This document shows, piece by piece, positions 24,272 to 32,197 of a DNA stretch of 64,000 nucleotides. The position numbers and the translations under genes are program-made. Every line of letters starts with the position of its first letter. The first letter of the stretch is position 1. The DNA lies in the NCBI GenBank assembly GCA_014867205.1, contig WGUO01000013.1, forward strand, positions 26,471-90,470. The letters are read 5' to 3'. Under the pieces are notes generated by a model. It saw nothing but the letters and a program-made list of their open reading frames with translations. It had not been told where the DNA came from and ran no database searches. This DNA comes from Muribaculaceae bacterium (GTDB lineage: Bacteria; Bacteroidota; Bacteroidia; Bacteroidales; Muribaculaceae).

Positions 24272-25621
24272 TCATATCTCCTCTGTCATTCCGCCGCCGT
24301 CAGTGCTCTCGGCCTTGTCGATGCCTGCCTCGCTGACCGGATCTGTCCGCCTGTTGTCCTTGAAGACAATCCAGAAGAGAATGCCGACGACAAGCGCATA
24401 TGCCGCGAATATCATCCATGACGCACGCCAGCCCTCGAGCTGAGTCTCTACAGGATCGGCGGGCAAAACGTTGTGGTTGACTATTGCCATGGCGGCCAGC
24501 GTGCCTATCGTCGCGCCCAAACCATTGGTCATGATCATGAAGAGTCCCTGCGCGCTGCTGCGGATGTCGCTCGTCGTCTCCTTGTCGACATAGAGGCCGC
24601 CGGAGACATTGAAGAAGTCGAACGCTATGCCGTAGACGATGCACGACAGCACAAAGAGCCACAGGCCGCCGTCGGGATCACCGACGCCGAAGAACCCGAA
24701 GCGAAGCACCCACGCGAACATCGACATGAGCATAACGCCCTTGATGCCGAAACGCTTGAGGCAGAACGGTATCAGCAGTATGCAGAGGGTCTCGCTGATC
24801 TGCGAGAGGGATATCAGGGCGTTGGCGTTCTGCGCCGCCCATGCGCCCGAATATTCGGGAATCTCCTTGAAGAACGTTATATATGGATTGGCATAGCCGT
24901 TGGTGATCTGGAGCGAGACGCCGAGAAGCATGCTGAAGATGAAGAAGACGGCCATCTTCTTTGTCTTGAACAGCGTGAAGGCGCGGAGGCCGAGCCTGTC
25001 GACCCAGTTGCCCGTGACAGGCGCGGTGGAGACGGGACACTTCGGCATCGTCAGAGCATACAGCGCCATCACGAGACTCAAGGCTGCTGATACGAACAAC
25101 TGCATGCAGGTAGTCTGGAATTTGGCACCCTCCGGACCAACGAAGTTGACGAACAGCATGGCGCAGATGAAGCCGATGGTGCCGAATATGCGTATCGGCG
25201 GAAAGTCCTTGACGGTATCCATGCCGTGGCGCGTCAGCGCGTTGAACGCCACAGAGTTGTTAAGCCCTATGGTAGGCATGAAGAACGCCACCGACAGTGA
25301 ATAGAGCGCAAACAGGGGGGCGAACGCGACTGCGCCCGCAGTCACGCAGTAGACACCGGCCAGCGCCATGAACAGGCCGGCCAGCAGATGGCACAGACTG
25401 AGCATCCTCTGGGCCTGTATCCAGCGGTCGGCGATGATGCCGACTACCGAGGGCATGAACAGCGACACTATGCCCTGCATGGCATAGAACCAGCCTATAT
25501 GAGTGCCGAGTCCGGCGCCGAACAGGAAGTTGCCGAGCGACGTGAGATAGGATCCCCATACGGCAAACTCTATGAAGTTCAAGAGAGAAAGCCTAAATTT
25601 CAAGTTTGCGTTACCTGCCAT
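24272..25621 (-). CDS. Nucleoside:H+ symporter-type MFS permease
   Basis: The 449-residue protein has 12 predicted membrane helices and begins NLKFRLSLLNFIEFAVWGSY, close to the start of NupG/XapB-type nucleoside permeases. Other matches are GIIADRWIQAQRMLSLCHLL, GLNNSVAFNALTRHGMDTVK (loop with the conserved N and R) and FFNVSGGLYVDKETTSDIRS (central loop). The family imports nucleosides by proton symport across the inner membrane. The acidic C-terminal tail (ESTDGGGMTEEI) is exposed. It is upstream of rsmE. Exact specificity is not determined from sequence. Confidence 0.85.
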   Translation of the reverse strand: MAGNANLKFRLSLLNFIEFAVWGSYLTSLGNFLFGAGLGTHIGWFYAMQGIVSLFMPSVVGIIADRWIQAQRMLSLCHLLAGLFMALAGVYCVTAGAVAFAPLFALYSLSVAFFMPTIGLNNSVAFNALTRHGMDTVKDFPPIRIFGTIGFICAMLFVNFVGPEGAKFQTTCMQLFVSAALSLVMALYALTMPKCPVSTAPVTGNWVDRLGLRAFTLFKTKKMAVFFIFSMLLGVSLQITNGYANPYITFFKEIPEYSGAWAAQNANALISLSQISETLCILLIPFCLKRFGIKGVMLMSMFAWVLRFGFFGVGDPDGGLWLFVLSCIVYGIAFDFFNVSGGLYVDKETTSDIRSSAQGLFMIMTNGLGATIGTLAAMAIVNHNVLPADPVETQLEGWRASWMIFAAYALVVGILFWIVFKDNRRTDPVSEAGIDKAESTDGGGMTEEI

Positions 25622-25774
25622 AGTTATCAGACTTTAAGTTTATGCCGGCTCATCCAGGCCGGCCTACAGTTGTTGGGTTGTTTTTATGCGGCAGCACGTC
25701 TTGTCGAACTGCACGGTGCAAATATAATGTTTTTTGACGAAATAAGCCCACTCCTCCCCTTTTAATCGTCACTT

Positions 25775-26491
25775 TTATTTATCGGAATGCCAGTCGTGCG
25801 AGCCAAGGGGAGCAAGATCCAGCAGTCTCTTACGGTCCGGCACAATGACCTTCTCGTCTGACACAACCTCAAGCACTCCTTCTCCGCACAGCGTGTCAAA
25901 TTCAGATGGGTCATCAATAGGCATCACACTTCTGAAGAAGTCGGCAAGCGGCATCCCTGATGACGAGAGCTCAATATCCTTGCTGTCGCGCGTGGTGGTC
26001 ATGTCTACAATTCGCGCAAGCAGGCTCACGAGGCTTCCCGGCACGCTGTCAACTACCGGACTCTCTGCTCTCTGCGAGCTAAGCGACAGGTAGTTGAGAC
26101 AGTTCATCAGGTATATCTGGTTTGACTGGAGGAGCGCCATGTATTGCGCCTTCGGGAATTCCATCGTGCCGCATTTCGTGGCCGCACGCGCACTGAAGTT
26201 GAAGTGCAGGTTGAGCCCGAATAGCCTGTCGAGTCCGATGAACCGTCCGGATCCGACGCGCTCGCGCACGTGAAGCCGCCCCGCAAACAGCGGGTGCGTC
26301 ACTTCCATCTCTCCCGATATCAGACACCTGACCGAACGGCAGCTGTCCCGTTCGCTCACAATCCGCTCTCCGGGCTGATATGTGCGGAACAATAGATGCG
26401 TTTTCTCTACAAATGAAGATATCTGCTCCTGGCTGACTCCCCTGAACATGGGGAGGCTCATCAATATCTCAAACATGCTGTAACCTGACAT
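25775..26491 (-). CDS. Crp/Fnr-family transcriptional regulator
   Basis: The 238-residue protein has an N-terminal cyclic-nucleotide-binding-type beta barrel (about 10-120: MFRGVSQEQISSFVEKTHLL, QPGERIVSERDSCRSVRCLI, SGEMEVTHPLFAGRLHVRER). A long dimer helix follows (YLMNCLNYLSLSSQRAESPV), then a divergent winged-helix domain (about 150-230, SSSGMPLADFFRSVMPIDDP). No cysteine cluster for an iron-sulfur cofactor is visible, so it is not an Fnr-type oxygen sensor. Ligand and targets are unknown. An ATG at 26476 is an alternative start. Confidence 0.75.
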   Translation of the reverse strand: MSGYSMFEILMSLPMFRGVSQEQISSFVEKTHLLFRTYQPGERIVSERDSCRSVRCLISGEMEVTHPLFAGRLHVRERVGSGRFIGLDRLFGLNLHFNFSARAATKCGTMEFPKAQYMALLQSNQIYLMNCLNYLSLSSQRAESPVVDSVPGSLVSLLARIVDMTTTRDSKDIELSSSGMPLADFFRSVMPIDDPSEFDTLCGEGVLEVVSDEKVIVPDRKRLLDLAPLGSHDWHSDK

Positions 26492-26505
26492 AGACTAAGT
26501 AAATA

Positions 26506-26545
26506 AAAAACCTCAAATCACTGGAAAGCAGCGATCTGAGGTTTT
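26506..26545 (-). terminator. Intrinsic terminator after tRNA-Glu
   Basis: Minus strand AAAACCTCAGATCGCTG / CAGTGATTTGAGGTTTT with a 5-base loop, ending in a T-run. Confidence 0.8.
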
Positions 26546-26549
26546 GAAG

Positions 26550-26621
26550 TAGTCGATCCGGGACTCGAACCCGAGTCTCCACCGTGAGAGGGTGGCGTGC
26601 TAACCGCTACACTAATCGACC
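26550..26621 (-). tRNA. tRNA-Glu (anticodon CTC)
   Basis: A 72-base cloverleaf on the minus strand: acceptor GGTCGAT/ATCGACT with a G-U first pair, anticodon stem CCACC/GGTGG with loop CTCTCAC (anticodon CTC), T-arm GGGTTCGAGTCCC. No CCA is encoded. Confidence 0.93.
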
Positions 26622-26671
26622 GGTCGGCTTCAGGGACTCTCCTTTCGGACTCTCTTTTCCCTTTTGCGTTG

Positions 26672-26703
26672 CAAAGTTAATATAAATTTTCGAAACCACC
26701 AAA
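26672..26703 (-). promoter_or_regulatory. Promoter of tRNA-Glu
   Basis: Minus strand TTTG (26700-26703), 20-base spacer, TAACTTTG (26672-26679), then CAACGCAAAA. The -7 box and the GCAAAA downstream match the other tRNA promoters. Confidence 0.75.
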
Positions 26704-26704
26704 T

Positions 26705-28525
26705 TTATTCCGATTTTTCGGCGATCTTTTTACTAAAGTCACGGCACCCCACAGTGAATGTCAGCCCGTCATAGCCGGGGCAGACTCCCTCGGGCAGCCT
26801 GCGCGCCAGATCATAGTGTCGTCCTATCTCGTGGTTGAAGTGCGTCAGATAAGCCCGGCGCGGCCTCACCTCTCTGATCAGCGCGAGCGACTCGGCAAGC
26901 GTGAAGTGCGAGAAGTGGTCGCGGTCTCGCAACGCATTCACCACAAGCGTGTCCACTCCCTCGAGTTTCTCTATCTCGCGCTCCCCGATTGTCTTGGCAT
27001 CGGTGATGTATGCGAAGTCGCCGATGCGGAACCCCAGTATCGGCGCGCTGCCGTGCATTACCTCTATCGGTACGATCCGGAGTCCGTCGATCATAAAGGG
27101 CGTATTTCCGACTACCTTCATGTCGAATACGGGCACTCCTGGATATGGGTTCTTGCGGAAACAGTATTCATAGTGCTCGCGCAGACTACGGTCGGTCGCT
27201 GCACTGACATACATCGGCAGATGTCCCGTGGAACAGAATGGCCGCAGGTCATCGATACCACCGACATGGTCGTAGTGGCTGTGGGTCACGAGCACGGCGT
27301 CGATATGGTGTATGCCCGCTGCGAGCGCCTGCGCCCGGAAATCGGGCGACGGGTCTATCAGTATCGTCATTCCCATAGTGCGCACGAGTGCCGACGTGCG
27401 CATGCGCTTGTCTTTAGCAAATGGCGAGCGGCATACCGGGCAGTCGCATCCTATCTCGGGTATCCCTTTTGATGTGCCTGTGCCGAGAAGCGTCACCTGA
27501 ATCCGTGGATCGATATAGTTGACCTCGGGCCGAAGGTCTATCAGATATTTTTCCCTCACTCTCCGGCGGACTTGTTCTGCAAGGCGCATTACATCGTCGG
27601 CCGTCGCATTGTCCCGGTTGACGAGAACCAGAGGCTGACGCCCGTAGACTGCGGCCCCGCCACATCGGGCGCCCTTGAGGCCGGCATGGTCTATGAGCCA
27701 TGCTGCCGACAGTTTGGTCCGGTTCTCGCCTGCCGGATGCCCGGCCAGTGTCTCCCCGGTCAGAACCTTTATCTCCTCGATATGTCCGTTATGGACTATA
27801 GGATTCTTGAAGAAACTGCCTGCGCTTCCCAACAGGGCCGGATCCGGCAACTTTGAATTCCGGACCCTGACAACCTCGTCGGCCACCTCGCGTATCGACG
27901 GCGCATGGCCGAGACGTGCGCAAAGTTCCTGAAGGGGGCCGTACCCGAGGCTTCGTGCGATTCCGTCGGGATTCAGCCTGAATGAAACCCTGAGGACTAT
28001 GTATCGCCCCTTCCCCTCGTGCTTAAAGATACTGTCGCGGTAGCCGAAGCGACATTCCTCGGCCGTGAAGCGGCACACTCTCCTGGTCAGCGTGTCAAAG
28101 CACTCCACAGCGTGAATCACGTCTCCGGCCTCGACTCCGTAGGCTCCGACATTCTGAACAGGCGACGCACCGACTTCTCCAGGTATTCCGGAAAGGTTCT
28201 CCACACCGGCGAGTCCTTGAGCGAGTGTCCATTCCACGAAATCGGTCCACTTCTCTCCTGCGCCTGCTATCGCGAACGTCGTCTCCGGGTTCTTGTCATA
28301 TCTGACGATACCCTTGATGCCGGAGTGAAGCACAAGGCCGTTGTAGTCTCCGGCAAAAAGCAGATTGCTGCCTCCGCCGATATGCAGCCAGCGACCTGCG
28401 GTAAACCGCTCATCGCGTGATATGCGCAGAAGTTCCTTATCCGACTTGTACTCGGCAAACCAGCGCGCACGTGCCGGTATTCCGAATGTAGTATATTCAG
28501 TTATATCCTTATTCTCCTCAAACAT
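26705..28525 (-). CDS. murB: MurB fused to a PhnP-like metallo-beta-lactamase domain
   Basis: From the ATG at 28525 this is one 606-residue frame with two complete enzymes. Residues about 1-338 are UDP-N-acetylenolpyruvoylglucosamine reductase: FAD loop LHIGGGSNLLF, GIPGEVGASPVQNVGAYG, catalytic Arg in FGYRDSIFK, Ser in LGSAGSFFKNP and Glu in RPEVNYI. Directly after, with no linker, IQVTLLGTGTSKGIPEIG opens a metallo-beta-lactamase fold with the CDCPVCRS zinc site and VTHSHYDHVGGIDDLRP, as in PhnP-type phosphodiesterases. MurB makes UDP-MurNAc in peptidoglycan synthesis; the partner domain's substrate is unknown. Separate MurB proteins normally end just after the EVN motif. Confidence 0.9.
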   Translation of the reverse strand: MFEENKDITEYTTFGIPARARWFAEYKSDKELLRISRDERFTAGRWLHIGGGSNLLFAGDYNGLVLHSGIKGIVRYDKNPETTFAIAGAGEKWTDFVEWTLAQGLAGVENLSGIPGEVGASPVQNVGAYGVEAGDVIHAVECFDTLTRRVCRFTAEECRFGYRDSIFKHEGKGRYIVLRVSFRLNPDGIARSLGYGPLQELCARLGHAPSIREVADEVVRVRNSKLPDPALLGSAGSFFKNPIVHNGHIEEIKVLTGETLAGHPAGENRTKLSAAWLIDHAGLKGARCGGAAVYGRQPLVLVNRDNATADDVMRLAEQVRRRVREKYLIDLRPEVNYIDPRIQVTLLGTGTSKGIPEIGCDCPVCRSPFAKDKRMRTSALVRTMGMTILIDPSPDFRAQALAAGIHHIDAVLVTHSHYDHVGGIDDLRPFCSTGHLPMYVSAATDRSLREHYEYCFRKNPYPGVPVFDMKVVGNTPFMIDGLRIVPIEVMHGSAPILGFRIGDFAYITDAKTIGEREIEKLEGVDTLVVNALRDRDHFSHFTLAESLALIREVRPRRAYLTHFNHEIGRHYDLARRLPEGVCPGYDGLTFTVGCRDFSKKIAEKSE

Positions 28526-28534
28526 AATATCCAA

Positions 28535-28561
28535 TTGATGTTTAAAGTTTAGGGTTTAGGG
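28535..28561. repeat. GTTTAGGG-type repeat between two genes
   Basis: GTTTAAAGTTTAGGGTTTAGGG-like units fill the short spacer and abut the stop codon of the lipoprotein gene at 28562. Confidence 0.55.
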
Positions 28562-29521
28562 TTAATACCTAAAATCCACCAGCAGGCCGTTCTCGAAACG
28601 CAGGAACGTGCCGTCCCGATAACTCCACACATCTATCGTGTTGCTCCAGTCGTGGCCCGCGTTTACCTCGTCGGGGTTACCCAGGGACAGTTTACATTCA
28701 AGTTTGGTCATCCCGGCCGTTACCCGTCCATCCTGGATAAGTCTCCATATCTCTGGCGTGATGTCCTGATAAAGCGACTTGGGATCCGTAAGCGAGAAGA
28801 GACTGGGGAATGTTCGGCTCTCGGCCCCGAGCCCGGAACCGGCACGCACATTCATATACATATAAGCCTCTCTCCCCTCGGAATCAACAATATCGACCGC
28901 AAGAGGGAAAACCATATTGCCGGCCCTCACGGCACTCACCGTGACGGGCACAAATTTTCGGCCGTCAAAAGGATTACCTTCCGCGTCATACCAGAGGCCG
29001 GAGCGTGTCCAGAGACGTCTTCCTCTCAGCAGTTTGTCGGCAGCAGCCACCATGTCGAGATCTATCAGCATCGGTATGTCAAGTCCTGACACAGCCTTCA
29101 GTGCCTCTTTCATGGTCTTCGTGGTCCGGTAGCGGTATATTCCCTTGTCGCCCCTGAACTCTATCGCCGCGACCTCTCCTGAGCCTGGGGTGGAAATTGA
29201 CACGACGCGCTCGAAACGAAGCGTATCTCCGGCGAGGGAGGCACGTGCCGGATCGGCCGAAACGCCTGACGGCAGTTCAAGCACGAGGACAGCCTTGCTG
29301 TCGGATATCAGGAATTTCTTGCCGGGACTCCAGACCGCCATGCTGTCCGACCGAAGCGCCCGTGCGAAGATTTCCTCTTCACTCGGCCGCGTCTCGCGCA
29401 GGTCGCTCCGCGACATCTTTATGGCCCGCGTGCCCTCAATACCGGTGTGACAACCGGTTATGAGCATCGCCGATGCCATAAGCAGCAGACCCCATAAAAC
29501 TGTATTTGCTCTTTTCTTCAT
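28562..29521 (-). CDS. Lipoprotein with BamE/OmlA-like C-terminus, unknown function
   Basis: The 319-residue protein has a signal peptide with lipobox (LLMASAMLITGC, Cys about residue 24). The middle (about 60-160) has a beta-rich DUF4292-like look (SMAVWSPGKKFLISDSKAVL, YRYRTTKTMKEALKAVSG) but is not firmly assigned. The last 60 residues have the small-lipoprotein A pattern: RVTAGMTKLECKLSLGNPDE and WSYRDGTFLRFENGLLVDF. BamE-type domains act in outer-membrane assembly; I only note the resemblance. It is directly upstream of murB and probably cotranscribed. Confidence 0.7.
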   Translation of the reverse strand: MKKRANTVLWGLLLMASAMLITGCHTGIEGTRAIKMSRSDLRETRPSEEEIFARALRSDSMAVWSPGKKFLISDSKAVLVLELPSGVSADPARASLAGDTLRFERVVSISTPGSGEVAAIEFRGDKGIYRYRTTKTMKEALKAVSGLDIPMLIDLDMVAAADKLLRGRRLWTRSGLWYDAEGNPFDGRKFVPVTVSAVRAGNMVFPLAVDIVDSEGREAYMYMNVRAGSGLGAESRTFPSLFSLTDPKSLYQDITPEIWRLIQDGRVTAGMTKLECKLSLGNPDEVNAGHDWSNTIDVWSYRDGTFLRFENGLLVDFRY

Positions 29522-29558
29522 AATTCATGACAAAATTAGTTATTTTTTTCGGGAAAAC

Positions 29559-29589
29559 TTGGTAAATTCAAAAATAATGTCTAACTTTG
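29559..29589 (+). promoter_or_regulatory. Promoter of tRNA-Met
   Basis: TTGG (29559-29562), 19-base spacer, TAACTTTG (29582-29589), followed by CACTCGCAAAA as at tRNA-Cys. Confidence 0.75.
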
Positions 29590-29607
29590 CACTCGCAAAA
29601 CGGAAAC

Positions 29608-29681
29608 GGCGGGATAGCTCAGTTGGTTAGAGCGTCGGATTCATAACCCGGAGGTCTCGAGTTCAATTCTCGATCCCGCTA
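29608..29681 (+). tRNA. tRNA-Met (anticodon CAT)
   Basis: A 74-base cloverleaf: acceptor GGCGGGA/TCCCGCT with a G-U first pair, D-arm GCTCAGTTGGTTAGAGC, anticodon CAT at 29642-29644, T-arm with GTTCAATTC. The body matches an elongator Met tRNA; tRNA-Ile2 with a lysidine-modified CAT is the alternative. No CCA is encoded. Confidence 0.9.
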
Positions 29682-29682
29682 C

Positions 29683-29710
29683 AAAGGCAGCCAAATCGGC
29701 TGCCTTTATT
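29683..29710 (+). terminator. Terminator after tRNA-Met
   Basis: AAAGGCAGCC / GGCTGCCTTT with a 5-base loop, followed by ATT, directly after the tRNA. Confidence 0.75.
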
Positions 29711-29930
29711 CGTTTAGAGGTGGAGGGTTAAAGTTTAGAGTTTAAAGTTTAGAGTTTAAAGTTTAGCAGCAGATTTATATGTCTTATATGACTTATACAT
29801 CCTATATGACATATACGACATATACGACATATACGACTTATATGACTTATACGACTTATATGACTTACACGACTTATATGACTTATACGCGCCGCTCTGT
29901 ATTAATCTTTAATCTCTAATCTTTAATCAT
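29711..29930. repeat. Three-part composite low-complexity repeat
   Basis: Three blocks in order: GTTTAGAG/GTTTAAA units (29711-29765), about twelve 9-base TATATGACT/TATACGACA units (29776-29889), and GCTCTGTATTAATCTTTAATC units (29893-29930). The same block order is found at 32945-33065. Not coding in any frame. Confidence 0.75.
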
Positions 29931-29931
29931 T

Positions 29932-29966
29932 AAAAAAATCCGATGCCCTTGGGACATCGGATTTTT
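29932..29966 (-). terminator. Intrinsic terminator of rpsP
   Basis: Minus strand AATCCGATG(T)CCC / GGGCATCGGATT with a two-base loop and a T-run (seven T). It lies about 22 bases past the rpsP stop. Confidence 0.85.
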
Positions 29967-29988
29967 ATTTGTCAGATTCGTCGCGAGA

Positions 29989-30531
29989 TTACTCTGCGGC
30001 CTCCTCAGCGGGAGCCTCAGCGGCCTCAGCCTCGAGAGCAGCCTTGGCGGCAGCCTCCTCGGCAGCGAGTTTCTCGGCTTTCTTCTTAGCCACAGCCTCG
30101 CCTTTGAGACGATTCTTCTCAGCCTCGGCGTCAAAACGGGCCTTGGCATCTTCTGCTGCCTTTGCCTCGCTCTTTGCCTTTGCGGCCTCTTCTACCTTGG
30201 TGCGCTCTGCCTTCCACGCGTTGAAGCGGCGCTCTGCCTCTTCCTGTGTGAATGCGCCCTTCTTCACGCCGCCACGGAGATGCTTCATCAGCATTACACC
30301 CTCCTTGCTGAGGATCGAGCGAACTGTGTCGGTGGGTACTGCACCTGTCTCTACCCAATACAAAGCACGGTCGAAGTCTAAACTTATTGTAGCAGGATTA
30401 GTGTTCGGATTATAAGAACCTATCCTTTCAATAAATCTACCATCTCGTGGTGCCCTGCTATCGGCTACTACAATAGGATAAAAAGCGTAGCCCTTGCGGC
30501 CATGACGCTGTAATCTAATCTTGGTTGCCAT
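29989..30531 (-). CDS. rpsP: 30S ribosomal protein S16 with long charged C-terminal tail
   Basis: The 180-residue protein starts MATKIRLQRHGRKGYAFYPI, the standard S16 N-terminus, and the first 80 residues form the ribosomal domain (VVADSRAPRDGRFIERIGSY, LDFDRALYWVETGAVPTDTV). A tail of about 90 residues rich in Ala, Glu and Lys follows (about 92-180). Bacteroidetes S16 proteins are usually longer than the 80-90 residues of E. coli. The ATG at 30531 is chosen; upstream in-frame codons overlap the promoter. A strong promoter with a 20-base spacer is present and is arranged back to back with prfA. Confidence 0.97.
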   Translation of the reverse strand: MATKIRLQRHGRKGYAFYPIVVADSRAPRDGRFIERIGSYNPNTNPATISLDFDRALYWVETGAVPTDTVRSILSKEGVMLMKHLRGGVKKGAFTQEEAERRFNAWKAERTKVEEAAKAKSEAKAAEDAKARFDAEAEKNRLKGEAVAKKKAEKLAAEEAAAKAALEAEAAEAPAEEAAE

Positions 30532-30602
30532 AAACTTGCCGGTTTTATTGAATATTTTGGTTATTTGTTGACTGAAATGCGCGGCAATGCGCTTTTCTGC
30601 CG

Positions 30603-30634
30603 CAAAGTTAACTCTAAATTCGTGAATTAGCAAA
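30603..30634 (-). promoter_or_regulatory. Promoter of rpsP
   Basis: Minus strand TTTG (30631-30634), 20-base spacer, TAACTTTG (30603-30610). A TAATTTTG -7-like box for prfA lies on the other strand at 30655-30662. Confidence 0.7.
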
Positions 30635-30750
30635 GTTTTTTCACTTTTATTTCTTAATTTTGCAAATAAAATCTCATTTCAAGTGCAACGGACAGCCCGG
30701 CCTAACCTGTTCAACAGCCGGTCGCGCGGCACTTGGCCAGTCTGATTCAT

Positions 30751-31860
30751 ATGTCTGAAAATATGCTACTGTCCCGACTCGAGGGACTCGACAGCCGGTT
30801 TGATGAAGTCTCCACTCTTATCACCGACCCTGATGTAATCGCCGACCAGCCCCGATATGTGCGGCTCACCAAGGAGTATCACGACCTTGAGGAAATCCTT
30901 AGGGTAAAAAAGGAGTACAGCGACACTCTGCGTAGCCTCGAGGAGTCTAAGGAATTGCTCGCCTCGGAGTCTGATGAGGAAATGCGCGCGCTCGCCCGCG
31001 AGGAAATAGACGCATGCACGGAGCGCATCCCCCGCCTCGAGGAACAGATCAAACTGCTGCTCATACCCGCCGACCCCGACGACGCAAAAAATGCCGTCCT
31101 CGAGATTCGCGGCGGTACCGGCGGCGACGAGGCCGCCCTGTTCGCCGGCGACCTGTTCCGCATGTATCAGAAGTTCGCCGAGCGAAAGGGCTGGCAACTC
31201 GCCGTCTCTTCCGTCTCCGAGGGGGCGGCCGGAGGCTTCAAGGAGATTGTCTGCACGCTGACCGGTGAGGGTGTCTATGGCACAATGAAGTATGAGAGCG
31301 GCGTACACCGCGTGCAGCGCGTCCCGGTTACCGAGACCCAGGGCCGTGTCCACACCTCGGCCGCCACAGTGGCCGTCCTCCCGGAGGCCCAGGAATTCGA
31401 CGTGGAGATTCATGAGGGCGAGATTAAATGGGATACATTCCGCTCGGGGGGAGCCGGTGGCCAGAATGTAAATAAGGTCGAGTCGGGTGTGCGGCTCCGC
31501 TATAACTGGAAGAACCCCGTCACCGGGCAGGTAGAGGAGATCCTCATCGAGTGCACCGAGACACGCGACCAGCCCAAAAACAAGGAGCGCGCTCTGTCGC
31601 GCCTCCGCACGTTCATCTACGACAAGGAACACCAGAAGTATCTTGACGACATCGCCTCCCGCCGCAAGACAATGGTCAGCACCGGTGACCGGTCGGCAAA
31701 GATCCGCACCTACAACTACCCGCAGGGACGTATCACCGACCACCGCATCAATTACACAGTCTATAATCTCGCCGCATTCATGGACGGTGACATCCAGGAG
31801 TGCATCGACCGGCTTACCGTGGCCGAGAACGCCGAAAAGCTCAAGGAGGCTGAATTATGA
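30751..31860 (+). CDS. prfA: Peptide chain release factor 1
   Basis: From the ATG at 30751 (MSENMLLSRLEGL) the protein has 369 residues. It has the RF1 coiled N-terminal domain, the RGGTGGDEAALFAGDLFRM block, and RVPVTETQGRVHTSAATVAV. The catalytic GGQ loop is in FRSGGAGGQNVNKVESGVRL. It reads stop codons UAA and UAG and triggers hydrolysis of peptidyl-tRNA. RF1 is favoured over RF2 because there is no sign of the RF2 programmed frameshift and the domain order matches prfA. Monocistronic, with a terminator hairpin 40 bases past the stop. It starts the mostly plus-strand half. Confidence 0.95.
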   Translation: MSENMLLSRLEGLDSRFDEVSTLITDPDVIADQPRYVRLTKEYHDLEEILRVKKEYSDTLRSLEESKELLASESDEEMRALAREEIDACTERIPRLEEQIKLLLIPADPDDAKNAVLEIRGGTGGDEAALFAGDLFRMYQKFAERKGWQLAVSSVSEGAAGGFKEIVCTLTGEGVYGTMKYESGVHRVQRVPVTETQGRVHTSAATVAVLPEAQEFDVEIHEGEIKWDTFRSGGAGGQNVNKVESGVRLRYNWKNPVTGQVEEILIECTETRDQPKNKERALSRLRTFIYDKEHQKYLDDIASRRKTMVSTGDRSAKIRTYNYPQGRITDHRINYTVYNLAAFMDGDIQECIDRLTVAENAEKLKEAEL

Positions 31861-31899
31861 CGATCCCCTGACCGAACCCACGGTCTATTACATTTGTTT

Positions 31900-31935
31900 A
31901 AAGGACATACAGATCGAATTCTGTATGTCCTTTGT
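31900..31935 (+). terminator. Terminator of prfA
   Basis: AAAGGACATACAG (31900-31912) pairs perfectly with CTGTATGTCCTTT (31921-31933), followed by GTCTTG. Confidence 0.75.
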
Positions 31936-32014
31936 CTTGCTGCGTGGCCAAACCCGCACAACCGGCAGAGACCGTTTTACTATCTCAATTATTAATCTTC
32001 AAAAAAATATCACT

Positions 32015-32194
32015 ATGAAGACATTATCCATAATCTGCTATATCATCGGCTCCGGCCTTCTTATCTCCTCATGTTTCACCACAGGTGTGACCCTTACCTG
32101 GATTCTCGGAGGGGTGGCTGTCCTCTTCCTCGTTCTGGGATGCGTATTCCAGTTCTATACCAACAACCGCAAGACCGTGCAGCATTTTCACTGA
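32015..32194 (+). CDS. Small two-helix membrane protein
   Basis: A 59-residue protein with two hydrophobic segments (about 4-22, LSIICYIIGSGLLISSC, and 24-46, VTLTWILGGVAVLFLVLGCV) and a short polar tail NRKTVQHFH. The first segment ends in a lipobox-like SSC, so a lipoprotein is possible. No family recognised. It is convergent with the MurU-like gene, three bases apart. Confidence 0.5.
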   Translation: MKTLSIICYIIGSGLLISSCFTTGVTLTWILGGVAVLFLVLGCVFQFYTNNRKTVQHFH

Positions 32195-32197
32195 CAT

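Noticed and set aside
29776..29889. 9-base tandem array considered as a CRISPR array
   Set aside because: The unit is 9 bases with no spacers of unique sequence and no cas genes nearby; it is a simple tandem repeat.
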